A stretch of DNA of 64,000 nt from DYRB01 sp963709645. Its GTDB lineage: Bacteria; Pseudomonadota; Gammaproteobacteria; Chromatiales; Chromatiaceae. A program made the position numbers and the translations under genes. The stretch covers positions 372,001 through 436,000 of the forward strand of contig CAVPXP010000007.1 in assembly GCA_963709645.1 (NCBI GenBank). Direction: 5' to 3'. The notes under the pieces are model-generated. The model was not told the DNA's origin and did no database searches. It saw only the letters and a list, made by a program, of their open reading frames with translations. Shown piece after piece: positions 58,971-64,000 of the stretch (the stretch's first letter is position 1; each line of letters starts with the position of its first letter).

Positions 58971-59127
58971 GGCGATTGCCGGAGAATCATGTACCAGATG
59001 TCGCCGGATTTGCGTCCGCCTTCAAGGAGTACCGGCATGAGCATAGCTGGGCTATGTGACTGCTGGCGCGACAAAGAAGGCGGGCGCAAAGACAAGCTAG
59101 CTGGTGCATGATTTGACAGAAATCGCC
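58971..59127. mobile_element. 157-bp MITE-like palindromic element, copy 2
   Basis: Same length, ends and central CATAGC-TGG-GCTATG hairpin as copy 1 at 16042-16198, with only scattered substitutions. Its flanks are direct TTA repeats (58968-58970 and 59128-59130), a different target from copy 1 (TAA), which supports independent insertion. It lies between nudE and the double-thioredoxin gene, both on the minus strand. Confidence 0.85.
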
Positions 59128-59154
59128 TTAGTGGACTGATCCCGAAAGGAGCCG

Positions 59155-59772
59155 CTAGCTGCTAGCTGACAGCCGCCCGCGCTCCCCTTCGATATCTTTA
59201 CCATATTCACCGTCATGCCCGCGCGGCCCGCTGCTCCCCTCGATCCACCGCCGCGCCAGGAACAGACCCGCGATGGATCGCGCCTCAGTGAAGTCATCCC
59301 GGGCCAACAGGGCATCAAGCCCCGCCAGAGGCCAGGGGATCACCTCGATGGGCTCGGGCTCGTCCCCCTCCGCGGGATCTGGGTAGAGGTCCTGGGCCAA
59401 AACCAGCCGACTGGTATGCTGGATATAGCCAGGCACCAGGGACAGGGAGTGGATCAGGCGCAGGTCCCTCGCCCCCATGCCGACCTCCTCGCGCAGCTCG
59501 CGATGCGCGGCGGCCAGCGGGTCCTCGCCAGGATCGATCACTCCCTTGGGCAGGCCAAGCTCGTAGCGATCCGTCCCGGCGGCGTATTCCCGGATCAGCA
59601 GCACTGTCTCCGCATCCGCCATGGCCACCACCACGACCGAGTCGATCCCGCCCAGGATGCGCTCAAAGGTCCGCCGATTGCCGTTGGCGAATTCGAGGTC
59701 TAGGGCCTCAATGCGAAAGATGCGCGTCTGAGCAGCGAGGCGTTGGCCAAGGATCTTGGGTTTTGCCGACAT
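59155..59772 (-). CDS. nudE: ADP compounds hydrolase NudE
   Basis: Nudix hydrolase acting on ADP-ribose, NADH and diadenosine polyphosphates. The Nudix box is complete: GVIDPGEDPLAAAHRELREEVG matches Gx5Ex7REUXEEXGU across about 23 residues. The 205 aa include PKILGQRLAAQTRIFRIEAL at the N-terminus. Divergent from yrfG as in E. coli. The last residues (GEYGKDIEGERGRLSASS) form an extra polar tail. Confidence 0.93.
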   Translation of the reverse strand: MSAKPKILGQRLAAQTRIFRIEALDLEFANGNRRTFERILGGIDSVVVVAMADAETVLLIREYAAGTDRYELGLPKGVIDPGEDPLAAAHRELREEVGMGARDLRLIHSLSLVPGYIQHTSRLVLAQDLYPDPAEGDEPEPIEVIPWPLAGLDALLARDDFTEARSIAGLFLARRWIEGSSGPRGHDGEYGKDIEGERGRLSASS

Positions 59773-59859
59773 CAGGGGGCTCCGTTATGCTCATGCGCCG
59801 CGTCCGGGTCCAAGGCCAGCGACCCCGACCCCTGCCACCCTCCGAGCCGCCGCGCGCAA

Positions 59860-60558
59860 ATGAGCACAAGCCTAGCCCAACCAACCATCGACTGGAACGC
59901 CGTAGACACTATCTTCCTGGACATGGACGGGACCCTGCTCGACCTCAATTTTGACAACCACTTCTGGCGCGAGCACGTTCCGGTGCGCTACGCGGAGCGC
60001 CTTGGCCTCACCCTAGACGAAGCCAAGGCAGAATTGCTGCCGCGTTACGCCCGAATCGAGGGAACCCTGGAGTGGTACTGCGTGGATCACTGGAGCCGCG
60101 AGCTTGGACTCGACATCGCCCTGCTCAAGCAGGAAGTGGACCACCTGATCGCGGTGCACCCACAGGTACCGGAGTTTCTGGAAGCCCTGGCGACGCTGGG
60201 CAAACGCCGCGTCCTGGTGACCAACGCCCACCAGAAGGCCATCGCGCTGAAACTGGAGCGCACTCGGCTGGGCGGGCACCTGGAGCGCATCATCTGCGCC
60301 CACGACCTGGGCACACCCAAAGAGGCCCCGGGCTTCTGGGCGCAGGTGCACGCCATTGAGCCCTTCGATCTGGAACGCACCCTGTTCGTGGACGACAGTG
60401 CCCCTGTGCTTCGCGCGGCCCACGACTACGGCTTCCGCTGGCTGCTCATGGTGCTCAAGCCAGACTCCCGCGCCCCAGCCCGGACGGCGGAGGACTTCCC
60501 CTCCATCTACAACTTCGCCGACCTGCTGCCCGGGATGACCGCGGACCAGACCTCTTAG
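59860..60558 (+). CDS. yrfG: GMP/IMP nucleotidase (HAD family)
   Basis: HAD-superfamily 5'-nucleotidase acting on purine monophosphates. The catalytic DMDGTLLDL motif I, the VTNAHQKAIALK motif II and TLFVDDSAPVL motif IV are visible. 232 aa. ATG 59860 has no clear ribosome binding site. Paired divergently with nudE, as in many gammaproteobacteria. Confidence 0.9.
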   Translation: MSTSLAQPTIDWNAVDTIFLDMDGTLLDLNFDNHFWREHVPVRYAERLGLTLDEAKAELLPRYARIEGTLEWYCVDHWSRELGLDIALLKQEVDHLIAVHPQVPEFLEALATLGKRRVLVTNAHQKAIALKLERTRLGGHLERIICAHDLGTPKEAPGFWAQVHAIEPFDLERTLFVDDSAPVLRAAHDYGFRWLLMVLKPDSRAPARTAEDFPSIYNFADLLPGMTADQTS

Positions 60559-60619
60559 ATCACCCTCATCGTATCGCAGCAGCCCGGGAACCGAGATCCT
60601 GCCTCACCCAGGGCGCCTG

Positions 60620-62128
60620 TCAGGGTTGGGCCGGAGCCGCACCTGGGGCCGGCTTACGCCGCCGCCGACGCGGCTTGCGCGGCGCTGCCGCGGGCTCACC
60701 CTGAACGGTGGGCTGGGCCACCACCTCGGGCGCAGTCGGCGCCGGGGCCTGATCGCCTTCAGCGCGTCGTTGCCCGTGGCTGCCGTGTCCGTGCTCGTGT
60801 CCTTGATGCGTGCTGCCGCGCCCTGGACCGCCGCGTCCCTGCCGGTCCCCGGGGTGTCCTGAGCCCTGTCGGCCCCGGCCGCGTTCGCGTTCGCGCGCCA
60901 GTCGGGCGCGGTCCTCCTCTGAGCGCTGGACCCGCACCCGGCTGCGCGGGTCCACCTCCGCCAGCGTCCCCGGCTCGATGGGCGCGGTGGGGATCTTGGC
61001 TCCGATGAAACGCTCGACATCCGGGAGGACGAAGGCGTAGGTCTCGCAGGCAAAGCTGATCGCGTCCCCATCGGCCCCGGCGCGCGCCGTCCTCCCGATC
61101 CGATGCACATAGTCCTCGGCATCTTCGGGCAGATCGTAGTTGATGACGTGGGTCACGTCTGGGATATGCAAGCCGCGGGCAGCCACGTCCGTGGCCACCA
61201 GGATCGGCAGCTCGCCCTCCTGGAAGCGCTTCAGAAGGCTCAAGCGTGTCTTCTGCGGCACGTCACCGGACAGCACCGCGGAGCGCAGCCCGTTGCCCTC
61301 CAGGTATCCCCAGACCCGCTCGGCCTCGCGCTTCATGTTGACGAACACCATGACCCGCGCGCCCTGCATGCGGCGCAGGAGCCCGATCAGGAGCGGAATC
61401 TTTTCGTCGTTGCCGACCATGTAACAGCACTGGCGGACGCGCTCGCAGGTCACTCGGTCAGGCTCGATCTCCACGAGTTCCGGATCGTTCATGTGCTCAT
61501 AGGCCAGCTCCATGACCCGGAAGGACAGGGTGGCGGAAAAAAGCATCCCGAGGCGCTCCTCCGGTGGCGGCATGCGCCGCATCAGGAAGCGGATATCCTT
61601 GATAAAACCCAGGTCAAACATCCGATCCGCCTCGTCGATGACCAGCGCCTCGACCCCCTTGAGACTAAAGATGTTCTGCTTGAAATAATCGATCAGACGC
61701 CCGGGCGTACCGACGAGAATGTCCACCCCGGCGGCCAGGTCGTCGCGCTGTTGCTGGTAGCCGGTTCCACCGAAGACCAGCCCCAGCCGAAAGCCGCAAT
61801 GCCGCGCCAAGATCTCCGCATCCTTGTGGATCTGCACGGCCAGCTCCCGAGTTGGCGCCAGCATCAGGGCCCGCGGGTGCGGGGTGCGGTGTCGGCGCTC
61901 CGGCTCGTGGGCCAGCAGGTGCTGGAGCACGGCGACAAGGAAGGCCGCAGTCTTGCCGGTCCCGGTCTGAGCCTGGCCCGCAACATCGCGGCCACGCAGG
62001 CCGATGGGCAGTGTCTCGGCCTGGATCGGCGTACACTGGGCGAATCCGGCGTCCTTGAGGCCGAGAATGATGCGGGGATCGAGGTCGAAGCTGTCGAAGC
62101 GCGTATCGGTCAGGTGTGTTTGGCTCAT
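60620..62128 (-). CDS. rhlB: ATP-dependent RNA helicase RhlB
   Basis: DEAD-box helicase of RNA decay. AQTGTGKTAAF, PTRELAVQ, VIDEADRMF, SATL and HRIGRTARAG are all present. It starts at ATG 62128 (SQTHLTDTRFDSFDLDP); the open frame reaches 62317. The 502 aa include a C-terminal Arg/Gly/His-rich tail about 80 residues longer than E. coli RhlB. Divergent from trxA, the standard rhlB-trxA-rho arrangement. Confidence 0.95.
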   Translation of the reverse strand: MSQTHLTDTRFDSFDLDPRIILGLKDAGFAQCTPIQAETLPIGLRGRDVAGQAQTGTGKTAAFLVAVLQHLLAHEPERRHRTPHPRALMLAPTRELAVQIHKDAEILARHCGFRLGLVFGGTGYQQQRDDLAAGVDILVGTPGRLIDYFKQNIFSLKGVEALVIDEADRMFDLGFIKDIRFLMRRMPPPEERLGMLFSATLSFRVMELAYEHMNDPELVEIEPDRVTCERVRQCCYMVGNDEKIPLLIGLLRRMQGARVMVFVNMKREAERVWGYLEGNGLRSAVLSGDVPQKTRLSLLKRFQEGELPILVATDVAARGLHIPDVTHVINYDLPEDAEDYVHRIGRTARAGADGDAISFACETYAFVLPDVERFIGAKIPTAPIEPGTLAEVDPRSRVRVQRSEEDRARLARERERGRGRQGSGHPGDRQGRGGPGRGSTHQGHEHGHGSHGQRRAEGDQAPAPTAPEVVAQPTVQGEPAAAPRKPRRRRRKPAPGAAPAQP

Positions 62129-62344
62129 TGGGAGGGAAACATCGGCTGGTGGGACCCTCGCGTTCGCAAGGGTTGCAAATTCTGGCGTCTTTGGCTCAAA
62201 TAGCATCTTACCCAAGGGCCTATCCCAGCGCCAATTGGGCCGCCCTGCCGCTGCGCCCTCTTTGCCCCCGCGCGCTCTTGCCCAATTTGGCGAGTCCAAG
62301 GCCAGTCCCCGCCCCATCGTTCAACCCAACGGGAGTAACGTTTA

Positions 62345-62671
62345 GTGAGCGACTCAATCATCCATGTCACGGATGCCAACTTCGAGGCCGAAGTCCTGAA
62401 GTCCGCCGACCCGGTCCTGGTCGACTACTGGGCGGACTGGTGCGGGCCTTGCAAGATGCTAGCCCCGGTTCTGGATGAGATCGCCAACGAGTACGCCGGC
62501 AAGGTCAAGGTGGCCAAGCTCAACATCGACGAGAACCCTGGCACCCCGCCCCGCTACGGCATCCGCGGTATTCCGACCCTGATGTTGTTCAAGGACGGCG
62601 AGGTCGAGGCGACCAAGATCGGCGCGGTATCCAAATCTCAGCTCACGGCCTTTATCGACAGCAATCTCTAG
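62345..62671 (+). CDS. trxA: Thioredoxin 1
   Basis: A 108-aa cytoplasmic dithiol reductase. The active site WCGPC lies at residues 32-36 and the cis-Pro is in RGIPTLMLFKDGE. It starts at GTG 62345. It heads trxA-rho, as in E. coli, so both are likely transcribed together at least in part. Confidence 0.97.
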   Translation: MSDSIIHVTDANFEAEVLKSADPVLVDYWADWCGPCKMLAPVLDEIANEYAGKVKVAKLNIDENPGTPPRYGIRGIPTLMLFKDGEVEATKIGAVSKSQLTAFIDSNL

Positions 62672-62791
62672 GTTAGACGGCGTCTGACGGGACACCCGAA
62701 CACCAGCACGCCTCACAGGGATGTGCCTCACACCAGACCCGATGGGCACCGGCCCCGACGTCGCCGAACCCAGGGTTTGAACCAGTTCCGC

Positions 62792-62880
62792 AGGGGCATC
62801 CGCCCGGATGCCCCTCCCAACACCACCCCCCTCCCACCCCGCCGCCCGCCGCCTGCGCCGGGCACCACCCACCAACCCAC
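62792..62880 (+). promoter_or_regulatory. Rho leader with hairpin and C-rich, G-poor tract
   Basis: After a 9-bp hairpin AGGGGCATC/GATGCCCCT (62792-62815), the 70 nt at 62811-62880 hold 47 C and 9 G by hand count. This is the composition of a Rho-binding (rut) region, directly in front of rho, which in E. coli is controlled by its own product. No U-tract follows the hairpin. Confidence 0.5.
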
Positions 62881-62899
62881 AAAAAAATTCCAAGACGAG

Positions 62900-64000
62900 A
62901 TGAATCTCACCGAACTGAAGAAAATGCCGGTCTCCGAGCTGGTCGAGCTGGCGCAATCCATGGACATCGAAGGTGTCGCCAGGTCGCGCAAGCAGGACCT
63001 GATCTTCGCCATCCTCAAGGCCCAGGCAAAACGCGGCGAGGACATTTCCGGCGACGGAGTGGTGGAAATCCTCCAGGACGGCTTTGGTTTCCTGCGCTCC
63101 GCCGACGCCTCCTATCTGGCGGGCCCGGACGACATCTATGTCTCGCCGAGCCAGATTCGCCGCTTTGGCCTGCGCACCGGAGACACCATCTCCGGCAAGA
63201 TCCGCCCACCCAAGGATGGCGAGCGCTACTTTGCGCTTCTCAAAGTCAACGACATCAACTTCGATCGCCCCGAGGCGGCGAAGAACAAGATCCTGTTCGA
63301 GAACTTCACGGCCCTATTTGCCAACAAGCGGCTCAAGCTCGAGATCGGCAACGGCAGCACCGAGGACATCACCGCCCGCACCATCGACCTGGTCGCCCCC
63401 ATCGGGCGTGGTCAACGCGGCCTGATCGTCTCTCCGCCCAAGGCGGGCAAGACGATGATGCTGCAAAACATCGCCCAGTCTATCGCGCACAATCACCCGG
63501 ACTGCTACCTCATCGTCCTGCTCATCGACGAGCGCCCGGAGGAGGTCACGGAGATGGCACGCTCAGTGCGCGGGGAGGTCATCTCCTCCACCTTCGACGA
63601 GCCGGCGACCCGGCATGTCCAAGTGGCCGAGATGGTCATCGAGAAGGCCAAGCGTCTAGTGGAACACAACCGGGACGTGGTCATCGTGCTCGATTCCATC
63701 ACCCGCCTGGCCCGCGCCTACAACACCGTCATCCCCTCCTCCGGCAAGGTGCTGACCGGCGGCGTGGACGCCAACGCCCTGCAACGACCCAAGCGCTTCT
63801 TCGGCGCGGCGCGAAACGTGGAAGAAGGCGGCTCCCTGACCATCATCGCCACCGCCCTGGTCGACACCGGGTCGCGCATGGACGACGTGATTTACGAGGA
63901 GTTCAAGGGCACCGGCAACATGGAGATACACCTCGACCGACGCATCGCCGAGAAGCGCATCTTCCCGTCCATCAACATCAATCGCTCAGGCACCCGCCGC
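62900..64000 (+). CDS. rho: Transcription termination factor Rho, 3'-truncated by the window edge
   Basis: Hexameric RNA-dependent ATPase that ends transcription. ATG 62900 gives MNLTELKKMPVSELVELAQ. The RNA-binding cold-shock-like domain has GFGFLRS and YVSPSQIRRF. The P-loop SPPKAGKTMML and the Q-loop and R-loop region LTGGVDANALQRPKRFFGAA are intact. About 367 of about 419 aa are inside the window. Confidence 0.97.
   Translation, partial: MNLTELKKMPVSELVELAQSMDIEGVARSRKQDLIFAILKAQAKRGEDISGDGVVEILQDGFGFLRSADASYLAGPDDIYVSPSQIRRFGLRTGDTISGKIRPPKDGERYFALLKVNDINFDRPEAAKNKILFENFTALFANKRLKLEIGNGSTEDITARTIDLVAPIGRGQRGLIVSPPKAGKTMMLQNIAQSIAHNHPDCYLIVLLIDERPEEVTEMARSVRGEVISSTFDEPATRHVQVAEMVIEKAKRLVEHNRDVVIVLDSITRLARAYNTVIPSSGKVLTGGVDANALQRPKRFFGAARNVEEGGSLTIIATALVDTGSRMDDVIYEEFKGTGNMEIHLDRRIAEKRIFPSININRSGTRR

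Overview
The window is a GC-rich gammaproteobacterial chromosome segment. Conserved gene orders support this placement: murJ-ribF-ileS-lspA, sdhCDAB-sdhE, divergent nudE/yrfG, and rhlB divergent from trxA-rho. The protein flavours suggest a Chromatiales-type (purple sulfur bacterial) genome, but that is inference; no rRNA, tRNA or photosynthesis gene is present to settle it.

Layout. 1-5.3 kb: xseA, guaB, gltS and a small zinc-ribbon gene. 5.5-15 kb (all minus strand): mrcA, lspA, ileS, a type II toxin-antitoxin pair wedged into the operon, ribF and murJ. 15.2-21.6 kb: rpsT, a cupin gene, hemF, mlaC, a lineage-type hypothetical gene, metA with an upstream P-loop ATPase, a DUF2288 gene and ppnP. 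21.8-29.5 kb is accessory: a broken membrane gene, an IS1634-type remnant, an IS1634-type element with an IS630-type element in its end, a beheaded antitoxin, an orphan ribbon-helix-helix antitoxin and a katG with three frameshifts. 29.5-44 kb: the succinate dehydrogenase operon, darP, recJ, an orphan batD, asmA, a pyridine nucleotide disulfide oxidoreductase, a His-rich protein and a GNAT-nitrilase fusion. 44-53.5 kb: a periplasmic Cache protein, a CPA2 antiporter, a DUF3300/DUF2950 pair, a rhomboid protease, and a PotD-like protein paired with a Cache-HAMP-GGDEF-EAL protein. 53.7-64 kb: pta-ackA, a broken DUF4124 gene, a double-thioredoxin protein, nudE, yrfG, rhlB, trxA and the start of rho.

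Three things stand out. First, two 157-bp near-palindromic elements (16042-16198 and 58971-59127) have matching ends and 3-bp direct flanks (TAA and TTA). They behave like a MITE and sit just upstream of hemF and of the double-thioredoxin gene. Second, 49869-53466 looks like an NspS-MbaA type polyamine-to-c-di-GMP signalling pair. Third, at least nine genes carry single-base frameshifts, several of them compensated within one gene and often in short homopolymers. This points to assembly error as much as to gene decay, so frameshifted genes should be checked against reads before being called pseudogenes.
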